From: an uncultured Pelagibacteraceae bacterium
GTDB taxonomy: Bacteria; Pseudomonadota; Alphaproteobacteria; Pelagibacterales; Pelagibacteraceae
DNA length: 64,000 bases
Reading direction: 5' to 3'
Assembly (NCBI GenBank): GCA_902547535.1
Contig: CACCOB010000001.1
Span: forward strand, 310,001-374,000
Position 1 is the first letter of the stretch. Every line of letters begins with the position of its first letter. A program made the position numbers and the translations under genes. Below are positions 1 to 8,005 of this stretch, piece after piece. The notes below the pieces were generated by a model. It had not been told where the DNA came from. It saw only the letters and a list, made by a program, of their open reading frames with translations, and ran no database searches.

Positions 1-854
1 AAAAAATAGAATTTTCCATCTTCGTATATAAATTCTACCGTTCCAGCTCCCTCATACCCAATTTTACTAACCATACTCACAGTCTTTTCAAAAAGATCTT
101 TTCTAATAGTATCATCTAAAACTGGACTAGGAGTTTCCTCAATAAGTTTTTGATGTCTTCGCTGAACTGAACAATCTCTCTCATGTAAATGAACAGTTCT
201 ATTCTTACCAGATAAAATCTGCACTTCAATATGTCTTGGATTTTGAAAGAATTTTTCAATATAAACCTCATCGTTTCCAAAAAATTTTTTTGCTTCTTGT
301 TTAGCTGTTAAATAAAGATTTTCAAATTCTTCTTGCTTATTAACAATTTTCATTCCTTTTCCACCTCCACCACCAGAAGCCTTTATTAAAACTGGAAAAC
401 CTATCTTTTCACATATTTTTCTTGCTTCATTAATATCTTTAATACCACCTGCTGAGCCTTCAATCACAGGAAGTCCATATTCTTTTGCAACTTTTTTAGC
501 TTCAATTTTATCTCCCATCATTTTTATTAATTTAGATGAAGGGCCTATAAATTTTATATCATTTTCTTCTAATATTTTAGCAAACTCAAAATTTTCTGAT
601 AAAAAACCATAACCAGGATGGACTGCTTCAGCACCTGTGAGTTCAATTGCTGACATAATTGCAGGAATATTTAAATAACTTAATGTTGGTTGATGAGGAC
701 CTATGCAAATACTTTCATCAGCTAATCTTACGTGCATACTTTCTCTATCTACATCTGAGTGAATGGCTACTGTTGCAATACCCCACTCTTTACAGGCTCT
801 AATTATACGTACAGCTATTTCTCCTCTATTAGCTATAAGTATTTTTTTAAACAT
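1..854 (-). CDS. accC: Biotin carboxylase subunit of acetyl-CoA carboxylase (partial, C-terminus outside window)
   Basis: This is the ATP-grasp enzyme that carboxylates biotin on AccB, the first step of malonyl-CoA and fatty acid synthesis in the cytoplasm. The 284 visible codons start with MFKKILIANRGEIAVRI, the typical start of the biotin carboxylase N-terminal domain. They include the glycine-rich ATP-grasp loop (KASGGGGGKGM) and the HLHERDCSVQRRHQK motif. The family is about 450 residues, so roughly the last 165 lie beyond base 1. The gene is open at the window edge and is not visibly broken. Start ATG at 854-852; accB lies 4 nt upstream in the same operon. Confidence 0.96.
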   Translation of the reverse strand, partial: MFKKILIANRGEIAVRIIRACKEWGIATVAIHSDVDRESMHVRLADESICIGPHQPTLSYLNIPAIMSAIELTGAEAVHPGYGFLSENFEFAKILEENDIKFIGPSSKLIKMMGDKIEAKKVAKEYGLPVIEGSAGGIKDINEARKICEKIGFPVLIKASGGGGGKGMKIVNKQEEFENLYLTAKQEAKKFFGNDEVYIEKFFQNPRHIEVQILSGKNRTVHLHERDCSVQRRHQKLIEETPSPVLDDTIRKDLFEKTVSMVSKIGYEGAGTVEFIYEDGKFYF

Positions 855-858
855 TAAT

Positions 859-1281
859 TTAATCTAAAGTCACAATAGTTTGACCAAATTCTACAGGTTG
901 GCCATCTTCAACACTAATTTCTTTTACAACTCCATCTAGTGGACTAGGGACATGATTCATGGTTTTCATTGCCTCAACAATCATAACTGTATCTCCCTTT
1001 TTAATTTTTTTACCTATCTCAATAAATTTTTTACCACCCGGTTCTGGAGCAAGGTAAGCAGTGCCAATTATAGGTGAAGTAATTTTTTTAGAGTTATCAA
1101 TTGAAATTTCATCTTTTATAATTTTTTTTTCATTTAATGGAGCTAAAGTTTCAATATTTTTTGATATTCTAGATTTTGAAACTTTGACCTTTATATCTTT
1201 TTCAGTATATTCTATTTCTGTAAGGTTAAATTCATCCAAATAATCATTTAACTCTTTAATAATATTTTTATTAATTTTCAT
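859..1281 (-). CDS. accB: Biotin carboxyl carrier protein of acetyl-CoA carboxylase
   Basis: This 140-residue protein carries biotin between the carboxylase (AccC) and transferase halves of acetyl-CoA carboxylase. The C-terminal biotinyl/lipoyl domain (about residues 67-140) contains EAMKTMNH with the biotin-accepting lysine at K106. The usual family motif is EAMKMMN or EAMKLMN, so this is a conservative variant. The charged N-terminal 60 residues are a linker and dimerisation region. Its start overlaps the aroQ stop by 11 nt and it sits 4 nt before accC, so aroQ-accB-accC read as one transcript. Confidence 0.96.
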   Translation of the reverse strand: MKINKNIIKELNDYLDEFNLTEIEYTEKDIKVKVSKSRISKNIETLAPLNEKKIIKDEISIDNSKKITSPIIGTAYLAPEPGGKKFIEIGKKIKKGDTVMIVEAMKTMNHVPSPLDGVVKEISVEDGQPVEFGQTIVTLD

Positions 1282-1714
1282 TTGTTAAGATTTCATGCAT
1301 AGAGTTTATGGCTAAAATATAGCCATTTATTCCTAATCCGCAAATTATACCAGTAACCACTGCACTTATGAGTGACTTATGCCTAAAAACCTCTCTCTTA
1401 TAAATATTTGATATGTGAAGTTCTATAATAGGTTTTTTAAAAATACTTAAAGCATCTCTTATAGCCACTGATGTATGACTGTATCCAGCGGCATTTATTA
1501 TAATTCCATCATGTGTTTTACGAGCATTTTGAATAATATTTACGATATCTCCTTCAACATTTGACTGTTTCATTTCTAAATCAATGTTTAAATCTTTAGC
1601 TCTTTTTAGACAAATTTCTTCAAGATGTTTGTAGTCCTTGCTACCATATTGAGTTTGTTCTCTTTCACCTAATAGATTAAGATTAGGACCGTTAATTATT
1701 ATTAATTTACCCAT
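1271..1714 (-). CDS. aroQ: Type II 3-dehydroquinate dehydratase
   Basis: The enzyme dehydrates 3-dehydroquinate to 3-dehydroshikimate in the shikimate pathway. The 147-residue product begins MGKLIIINGPNLNLLGERE, the diagnostic type II start, followed by QYGS with the catalytic tyrosine at Y23. It also has INAAGYSHTS and ELHISNIYKREVFRHKS, which supply the substrate-binding and catalytic residues. The open frame extends 40 codons further upstream (to 1834), but that extension is a hydrophobic, family-foreign sequence running over thiS, so the ATG at 1714-1712 is chosen. aroQ-accB-accC is a common gene order. Confidence 0.95.
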   Translation of the reverse strand: MGKLIIINGPNLNLLGEREQTQYGSKDYKHLEEICLKRAKDLNIDLEMKQSNVEGDIVNIIQNARKTHDGIIINAAGYSHTSVAIRDALSIFKKPIIELHISNIYKREVFRHKSLISAVVTGIICGLGINGYILAINSMHEILTNEN

Positions 1715-1730
1715 TAAAAGTTTATAATAT

Positions 1731-1949
1731 ATGAATAAAAAAAATAAAATAAAAATAGTAGTCAATGGTAAGCTTTTGACTGTAAATCTAAAATTTTCTT
1801 TAAAAAATCTTATCGAAAAGTTAAAAACCCCCATTAATAAAGTAGCAATAGAATTAAATGAAGAAATAATTGATAAAAAAAAATTAAATAAAATTTATTT
1901 AAAAAATAAAGATAAAATAGAAATTGTACATTTTATAGGTGGTGGGTAA
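1731..1949 (+). CDS. thiS: Sulfur carrier protein ThiS
   Basis: This is a 72-residue ubiquitin-fold sulfur carrier for thiamine thiazole synthesis. Its C-terminus is activated to a thiocarboxylate that donates sulfur to ThiG. The protein ends HFIGGG, matching the obligatory C-terminal Gly-Gly, and it has the family VAIELNEEII stretch. The stop overlaps the thiG start (TAATG), so the two are translationally coupled. Only 16 nt separate its ATG from the divergent aroQ ATG. No ThiC or ThiF is seen in the window. Confidence 0.9.
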   Translation: MNKKNKIKIVVNGKLLTVNLKFSLKNLIEKLKTPINKVAIELNEEIIDKKKLNKIYLKNKDKIEIVHFIGGG

Positions 1950-2722
1950 TGAAATCAGATATTTTTAAAATTGCAAATAAGAAGTTTAAATCCAGACTTA
2001 TTGTTGGCACTGGGAAATATAAAAATATGAAAGAGTGTGCCAGTGCAATTAAAATTTCAGGTGCTGAAATTGTAACAGTAGCTGTAAGAAGAGTTAATAT
2101 ATTAGATAGATCTAAACCTTTGTTGATGGATTATATTGATCCTAAAAAAATTATGTACTTACCTAACACTGCTGGATGTTTTACATCTAAAGATGCACTA
2201 AGAACATTAAGACTTGCTAGAGAAATGGGGGGCTGGAAAATAGTTAAATTGGAAGTTTTAGGAGATAAAAAAAACTTATTTCCAGACATGATTGAAACTC
2301 TAAAATCTACGGAAATTTTAACTAAAGAAGGTTTTAAAGTAATGGTTTATTGTAATGACGATCCTCTTATGTGTAAGAGATTAGAAAATTCTGGCGCTTC
2401 TGCTATCATGCCACTAGCAGCACCAATTGGTTCTGGTTTAGGAATTCAAAATAAAACAAATATAAAAATTTTAAGATATCAAACAAAAGTCCCTTTAATA
2501 ATTGATGCTGGGATAGGACAGGCTTCAGATGCAGTTGAAGCTATGGAGATGGGCTGTGACGCTGTACTAATTAACACTGCAATAGCGAAAGCTAAAAAAC
2601 CTTTCCAAATGGCAGAGGCTATGAAATATGCAGTAATATCTGGACGAAAATCTTTTCTGTCAGGAAGGATTATTCCTAATTTTAAAGGATCTCGATCGAC
2701 TACAAAAAAAGGATTAATTTAA
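1949..2722 (+). CDS. thiG: Thiazole synthase
   Basis: ThiG builds the thiazole phosphate ring of thiamine from deoxyxylulose 5-phosphate, dehydroglycine and ThiS-thiocarboxylate. The 257-residue protein has the family motifs LPNTAGCFTSKDALR, VKLEVLGD with the Schiff-base lysine at K100, and the C-terminal phosphate-binding segments DAGIGQASDAVEAMEMGCDAVL. It is coupled to thiS through a 1-nt overlap. Its 3' end overlaps the convergent rne stop by 9 nt. In SAR11-type genomes ThiG typically accompanies missing ThiC, so the pyrimidine half may be imported; this is background knowledge, not visible here. Confidence 0.95.
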   Translation: MKSDIFKIANKKFKSRLIVGTGKYKNMKECASAIKISGAEIVTVAVRRVNILDRSKPLLMDYIDPKKIMYLPNTAGCFTSKDALRTLRLAREMGGWKIVKLEVLGDKKNLFPDMIETLKSTEILTKEGFKVMVYCNDDPLMCKRLENSGASAIMPLAAPIGSGLGIQNKTNIKILRYQTKVPLIIDAGIGQASDAVEAMEMGCDAVLINTAIAKAKKPFQMAEAMKYAVISGRKSFLSGRIIPNFKGSRSTTKKGLI

Positions 2723-4483
2723 TTTTTTTTTGAAATTTTTTCTTTTTTTAAATTTTTTTTTTTTAAAATTTGATTTTTTATCATTTGTTAAATCTTGATT
2801 TTTTTCAATTTTTGCCTCAATAACTTTCTGTAAAATTTCAATTTTTTGAACTTTTTCTAATATTTTGCCTGATTTTGATTTAAACTCCAAACTGTAATCT
2901 TGTAAACCTAATCCTTCATTAATCATAAGGTTAATTTTAATCTTATTTTTCTTCTTAAAATAATTTAAATCTTCAGAAAAATACTCCTCGATATAATTAA
3001 ATATTTTTTCATTAATATTGACATCGACTATTTTTGCACTTGTTTCGAATATTTTTATTTCAATTAATTTAATTACTTTTAAGGCTAGAGTTTCGTTAGT
3101 TAATTTAATAGTCCATTTTATATTACTTTCTCTTAATCTTTGTCTTGACATTTCTAATAACCCAAAATTACTAATTCTTCCTATTTGAATTCTTGCTCTA
3201 TCATTTCTGCATCTTTCTTTTAATCGTCTTTCTACTTGTTTGCGATTGTTAAAACTAAGCATATCTATAAAATCAATTATTATTAAACCAGATAAATCTC
3301 TGATTTTAATTTGTCTAGCAATCTCTTCTGCGGCTTCAAGGTTTGTATCTAATGCAGTACTTTCAACATTTTTTTGTTTTATTGACTTACCAGAATTAAT
3401 ATCTATTGAGACTAAAGCCTCAGTTGGATTTATAACTAGATAGCCACCAGAACTTAGTTTTACCTCTGATTTAAAGATTTCAAAAAGTTTTTTTTCTATA
3501 TTTTCTTTAAAAAATAATGGAATTTTTTCTCTAAATTTTTTTACTTTTTTTAGTTGCTTTGGCATCATAAGTTTCATGTAATTTTTTGCTTTTTGATATC
3601 CCTCATTGCCCTCCACTATAATACTTAGTGTTTCATCATCATACATGTCTCTTATACTTCTTTTAATAATGTCACTTTCCTGATGAATTAATGATGGTGC
3701 AATTGAATTTATTGCACTATCTTTAATTGAGTTCCATATAGTAATTAAATTTTTAAGATCGCCATCTATCTCATTTTTAGTTTTGTTTGATCCAGCGGTT
3801 CTAACAATAATTCCCATTTCTTTTGGTATTTCAATTTCATTTAATATTTGTCTTATCTTTTTTCTATCACCAGGATTAAATATTTTTCTTGAAATACCTC
3901 CACCTTTAGCTGTATTTGGCATTAGAACAATATATTTTCCTGCAATACTAATAAATGTACTAAGTGCTGCTCCTTTAAAACCTCTTTCATCTTTTAAAAC
4001 TTGTACCAATATTACTTGATTGGGTTTTATTACCTCTTGAATTTTATATCTTTTTGATGGAAATTTTTTTTTATTAGGTTTAGCTTCTTTATTTTCATTT
4101 TCTGGTTTCTCAACTGGATCATTTATTTTTATTTCATCATTTCCCTCTAAAATTTGGTTTTCGTTATTTTCACTTTCTTTTGATAACTCCTCTCTTACTT
4201 TTTCTTCCTCCTCTTTTATTTTTTTTAAATCACTTTGTGGTAGTTGATAATAATCAGATTGAATATCATTAAATGACAAAAAACCATGCCTCTCTCTTCC
4301 AAAGTCAACAAATGCTGCCTGAAGAGACGGCTCTATTCTACTTACTTTTCCTAAATAAATATTATTTTTAATTAAAGTGTTGTTTACACTTTCATATTCA
4401 TAATCTTCAATATGATTGTCTTTTTTGAGAACAACTCTTGTTTCATTTGGATGCGATGCATCGATGTATAAATTTTTGGACAT
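2714..4483 (-). CDS. rne: Ribonuclease E/G family endoribonuclease, short form
   Basis: This 589-residue endoribonuclease acts in mRNA decay and rRNA/tRNA maturation. The N-terminal S1 region (LGKVSRIEPSLQAAFVDFG, residues 44-62) is split by a charged insert at about 80-150, common in alphaproteobacteria. Catalytic aspartates are recognisable in VSIDINSG (D361) and IIIDFIDM (D404). Oddly, the CPxC zinc-link that normally follows MSRQRLR (445-451) is absent. The long C-terminal degradosome scaffold is reduced to a lysine-rich tail (about 570-589). The gene is transcribed away from mrcA and converges on thiG. Confidence 0.93.
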   Translation of the reverse strand: MSKNLYIDASHPNETRVVLKKDNHIEDYEYESVNNTLIKNNIYLGKVSRIEPSLQAAFVDFGRERHGFLSFNDIQSDYYQLPQSDLKKIKEEEEKVREELSKESENNENQILEGNDEIKINDPVEKPENENKEAKPNKKKFPSKRYKIQEVIKPNQVILVQVLKDERGFKGAALSTFISIAGKYIVLMPNTAKGGGISRKIFNPGDRKKIRQILNEIEIPKEMGIIVRTAGSNKTKNEIDGDLKNLITIWNSIKDSAINSIAPSLIHQESDIIKRSIRDMYDDETLSIIVEGNEGYQKAKNYMKLMMPKQLKKVKKFREKIPLFFKENIEKKLFEIFKSEVKLSSGGYLVINPTEALVSIDINSGKSIKQKNVESTALDTNLEAAEEIARQIKIRDLSGLIIIDFIDMLSFNNRKQVERRLKERCRNDRARIQIGRISNFGLLEMSRQRLRESNIKWTIKLTNETLALKVIKLIEIKIFETSAKIVDVNINEKIFNYIEEYFSEDLNYFKKKNKIKINLMINEGLGLQDYSLEFKSKSGKILEKVQKIEILQKVIEAKIEKNQDLTNDKKSNFKKKKFKKRKNFKKKLN

Positions 4484-4567
4484 AAATTTTGATTATTTTT
4501 CATTGTATTAGTTTTATAAAATTCGGTGCCATAACTTTAACAAATTCAAGCAATAATTTAAACTAAA

Positions 4568-6907
4568 ATGAGCAAATTAATAAAAAAACTTCTTTTAGTT
4601 TTTACATTATTTTCCTTACTGGGATTTATATCAATCTTCTCAATCTTGTGGACTTATTCAAATAAGTTACCAGATTATAAGTTTTTAAAAAATTACAAAC
4701 CTTCTGTATCTAGCAAAGTATACTCTGGAAATGGAATCTTAATTAGCGATTTTTCTTCTGAAAAGAGAATATTTGTTCCTTACAACGCAATTCCTGAAAA
4801 AATAATTAATTCATTTTTATCCTCAGAAGATAAAAATTTTTTTCAACATCCCGGAGTAGATGCTAAAGGTGTAATTAGAGCAATTAAAAATAATATTTTT
4901 AATTTATTACGTTCAAACAGACTTGAGGGAGCTTCCACTATTACTCAACAGGTAGCTAAAAATTTTCTTTTATCAAATGAGGTAAGCTTAGATAGAAAAA
5001 TAAAAGAGGCTATTTTAGCTTTTAGAATTGAAAGAGCCTTGTCTAAAGAGAGAATATTAGAACTTTATTTAAATCAAATTTATTTAGGTGAAGGGTCTTA
5101 TGGTATAGCTTCTGCAAGCCTTAGATATTTTGATAAACCAATTGGAGAATTAAATTATTCTGAGTCTGCTCTGCTAGCTGCATTACCTAAAGCACCTAGC
5201 AAATATAATCCATATAAAAATAAAGAATTAGCAACGTATAGAAGAAATTTAGTGATCAAAAATCTTTATGAAAACTCTTATATTTCGAAAGAAAAGTACG
5301 AAGAATTAATCAATTCAAAAATTATATTAAAAAAAAGAAAAAGAATTTTTTTAGAAGATACAAGATATTTTGTAGAGGATATAAGAAAAAAAGTAATTCA
5401 GGATTATGGATATGATAAAGTTTATAAACAGGGATTTAATATAAAGAGCCCAATTAATTTGGAACTTCAGAATTTAGCTTCAGCATCATTAAGAAGGGGA
5501 TTGTTAGAGTATGACATGAGAAAAGGTTGGCGTGGACCTTTAGATAATAGAAAGAATAAAGATTGGAATAAAAATTTAGATAAGTTTAATTTAGAAAAAT
5601 CAATAGGTTGGGAAATAGGAATTGTAAAAAGAATAGATAAATTTGAGACTGTTATTCAGACATCAAATAATGAAAACGGTATAATAAGTTACGAAGATAT
5701 TAATTGGACAAGAAAAAACTTTAACCAAATATTTAAAAAAAATGATCTAATTTATGTTGAAAAAATTACAGATGGAATATTTAGCTTGAGACAGCTACCA
5801 GAAGTTAATGGTGGGATTGTCGTTATGGATCCATATAGTGGTAGAGTATTGGCAATGTCAGGTGGATTTAGTTTTAAACAAAGTGAATTTAATAGGGTGT
5901 CACAAGCAAAGAGACAGCCTGGATCTGCTTTTAAACCTTTTATATATGCTCTTGCATTAGAAAATAATTATACACCTTCATCTTTAATCCTAGATGCTCC
6001 TATTGTTCTTGATCAAGGAGAAGATCTTAAAATGTGGAAACCCGAAAACTATGGTAAAAAATTTTATGGTCTTTCTACCTTAAGAACAGGCGTTGAAAAG
6101 TCTAGAAACTTGATGACCGTGAGGATCTCTCAAGATTTAGGAATAGATAAGATTATAAACTTTTCAAAAAAACTTAATATCTATGACAATCCAGATGAAT
6201 TATTATCAGTTTCACTAGGATCAGCAGAAACGACCTTGATTAATATTACGAGTGCTTACTGTTCGTTTGTAAATGGTGGAAAATTAATTAAGCCAATAAT
6301 AATTGACAGAATTCAAGATAGTGAGGGAAATACAATTTTTAATAATGAAAAAAGATTTTGTGAAGATTGTGATACAATTTCATTTGAGGGAAATAATATA
6401 CCAACAATAAAAAGTAATTTTACGCAAATCTTTTCCCCACAAACTGCCTATCAGATGACTTCAATACTAGAGGGAGTAATTCAAAGAGGTACTGGAAAAA
6501 GCCTCCGTGATTTAAATTTACAACTAGCAGGAAAAACAGGCACAACTAATAACAATACTGATACCTGGTTTATCGGATTTACATCAAATCTAGTAGTTGG
6601 AGTTTATGTTGGGTTTGATAATCCAAAAAGATTGGGAAAATATGAAACAGGATCTAAAACAGCATTACCAATATTTAAAGAATTCATAAAAAAAGCAGTA
6701 AACAATTATGAGGCCAGACCTTTCAAAATTGCCAAAGGCATTAAAATGATGGTAATTGATGCTGAAACTGGAAAAAAAGCAGATTTTGGCTCAAAAAAAA
6801 CTATTATTGAGTCCTATAATAAAGAAAAAATTGAAAATCAGATATTTATTAGTAATGATAAATATAATTCTGATAAACTTAAAAAAAATATTTTAAAGTT
6901 TTATTAA
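4568..6907 (+). CDS. mrcA: Penicillin-binding protein 1A, bifunctional transglycosylase/transpeptidase
   Basis: This class A PBP polymerises and cross-links peptidoglycan at the outer face of the inner membrane. An N-terminal membrane anchor (about residues 8-28) is followed by a GT51 domain with SSEDKNFFQHPG (catalytic Glu87) and GASTITQQ (121-128). The transpeptidase domain has SAFK with nucleophile S453 and K456, an SRN motif, and KTGT at 656-659. The length of 779 residues is typical for alphaproteobacterial PBP1a. The stop codon shares an A with the prfB start (TAATG), so prfB is coupled. Confidence 0.95.
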   Translation: MSKLIKKLLLVFTLFSLLGFISIFSILWTYSNKLPDYKFLKNYKPSVSSKVYSGNGILISDFSSEKRIFVPYNAIPEKIINSFLSSEDKNFFQHPGVDAKGVIRAIKNNIFNLLRSNRLEGASTITQQVAKNFLLSNEVSLDRKIKEAILAFRIERALSKERILELYLNQIYLGEGSYGIASASLRYFDKPIGELNYSESALLAALPKAPSKYNPYKNKELATYRRNLVIKNLYENSYISKEKYEELINSKIILKKRKRIFLEDTRYFVEDIRKKVIQDYGYDKVYKQGFNIKSPINLELQNLASASLRRGLLEYDMRKGWRGPLDNRKNKDWNKNLDKFNLEKSIGWEIGIVKRIDKFETVIQTSNNENGIISYEDINWTRKNFNQIFKKNDLIYVEKITDGIFSLRQLPEVNGGIVVMDPYSGRVLAMSGGFSFKQSEFNRVSQAKRQPGSAFKPFIYALALENNYTPSSLILDAPIVLDQGEDLKMWKPENYGKKFYGLSTLRTGVEKSRNLMTVRISQDLGIDKIINFSKKLNIYDNPDELLSVSLGSAETTLINITSAYCSFVNGGKLIKPIIIDRIQDSEGNTIFNNEKRFCEDCDTISFEGNNIPTIKSNFTQIFSPQTAYQMTSILEGVIQRGTGKSLRDLNLQLAGKTGTTNNNTDTWFIGFTSNLVVGVYVGFDNPKRLGKYETGSKTALPIFKEFIKKAVNNYEARPFKIAKGIKMMVIDAETGKKADFGSKKTIIESYNKEKIENQIFISNDKYNSDKLKKNILKFY

Positions 6908-8005
6908 TGGAAAAAGAAATCGAAAAATTTAAGTCTGACGTAATTAAAATTAATCAAAGAATCAAGGAGTTTCTTTGAAACACAAAAAATTGAAACAAAA
7001 AGAAATAAACTTAATAATCTTATAGAGGACCCAAAATTTTGGGACGATAGAAAACAAGCCGAAAAAATATTAAAAGAAAAAAAAGGTTACGATAATTTAT
7101 TAATATCTCATAAAAAGTCAGAGGATGAGATTAATGAATTGTACGACATTTTTATATTAGCAAACGCTGAAAATGATAAGCAACTCATAAAGGAATCATT
7201 AGATAAATTTGCAAATTTGAAGACAGAGTTTAAAAAATTAGAAATTAAATGCTTCTTGTCAAATGAAAATGATACGTTGGATAGTTATTTAGAATTCCAT
7301 GCAGGTGCTGGTGGCACAGAAAGTCAAGATTGGGCTGAAATGCTAAGAAGAATGTACATGAAGTGGGCGGCTGATCGAGGTCACAAAGTTGAATTAATTA
7401 GTGAACATAAAGGAGAAGAAGCAGGACTAAAATCTTCTATAATAAAAATTTCTGGAGAATATATATATGGTTTTTTAAAATCAGAGTCAGGAATTCACCG
7501 TTTAGTAAGAATATCACCTTTTGATTCAGGAGCTAGAAGACACACGAGTTTTGCAAGCGTTTGGGTTTATCCAGTAATTAGTGAAGATATAGATATAGAA
7601 ATATTAGACAAGGATTTAAGAATAGATACTTACAGATCAAGCGGAGCAGGAGGTCAACATGTTAACACTACTGATAGTGCTGTAAGAATTACACATCATC
7701 CAAGTAAAATTGTTGTTCAATGTCAAAATGAAAGATCTCAACATAAGAATAAGGAGACTTGTATGAATATGCTTAAAGCAAGATTATATGAGCATGAAAT
7801 TCAAAAAAGAAAAAAGAAGAATGATAATATTGAGAGTTCTAAATCAGAAATTGGCTGGGGCCATCAAATTAGATCTTATATTTTACATCCTTACAGAATG
7901 GTTAAAGATAATAGAACAAATTATGAGAACTCAAATCCTGAAAAAGTTTTGGATGGTGAAATTGATGATTTTTTAGAAAAATCCTTATATAATAGAGATG
8001 CGTAA
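6907..8005 (+). CDS. prfB: Peptide chain release factor 2, expressed by +1 programmed frameshift
   Basis: RF2 releases nascent chains at UGA and UAA. Translation starts at ATG 6907 (overlapping the mrcA stop) and runs 23 codons to CTT at 6973. An in-frame TGA (6976-6978) follows, and reading continues in the +1 frame from GAA at 6977 to the TAA ending at 8005. The joined protein is 365 residues, the same as E. coli RF2. It shows the anticodon-like SPF motif (near residue 204) and the GGQ motif at 248-250 that reaches the peptidyl-transferase centre. The downstream frame alone has a non-family start at 7139, so the joined reading is strongly preferred. The end overlaps the next gene by 8 nt. 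Confidence 0.96.
6964..6978 (+). promoter_or_regulatory. prfB +1 programmed frameshift site
   Basis: The site reads AAG GAG TTT CTT TGA: an internal Shine-Dalgarno-like AAGGAG, a 3-nt spacer, the slippery CTT codon and an in-frame TGA. It matches the classical bacterial RF2 autoregulatory site (AGGGGG TAT CTT TGA in E. coli). Scarce RF2 slows termination at TGA, letting the ribosome slip to the +1 frame and make more RF2. Confidence 0.95.

Noticed and set aside
1715..1834. Forty-residue N-terminal extension of AroQ
   Set aside because: The extension is hydrophobic and not found in type II dehydroquinases, and it is antisense to thiS. MGKLIIINGPNLN is the normal start.
7139..8005. prfB as an N-terminally truncated gene or pseudogene starting at 7139
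   Set aside because: The upstream sequence from 6907 gives RF2 N-terminal residues, and the CTT TGA site with internal Shine-Dalgarno is the standard programmed frameshift; the joined length equals E. coli RF2.
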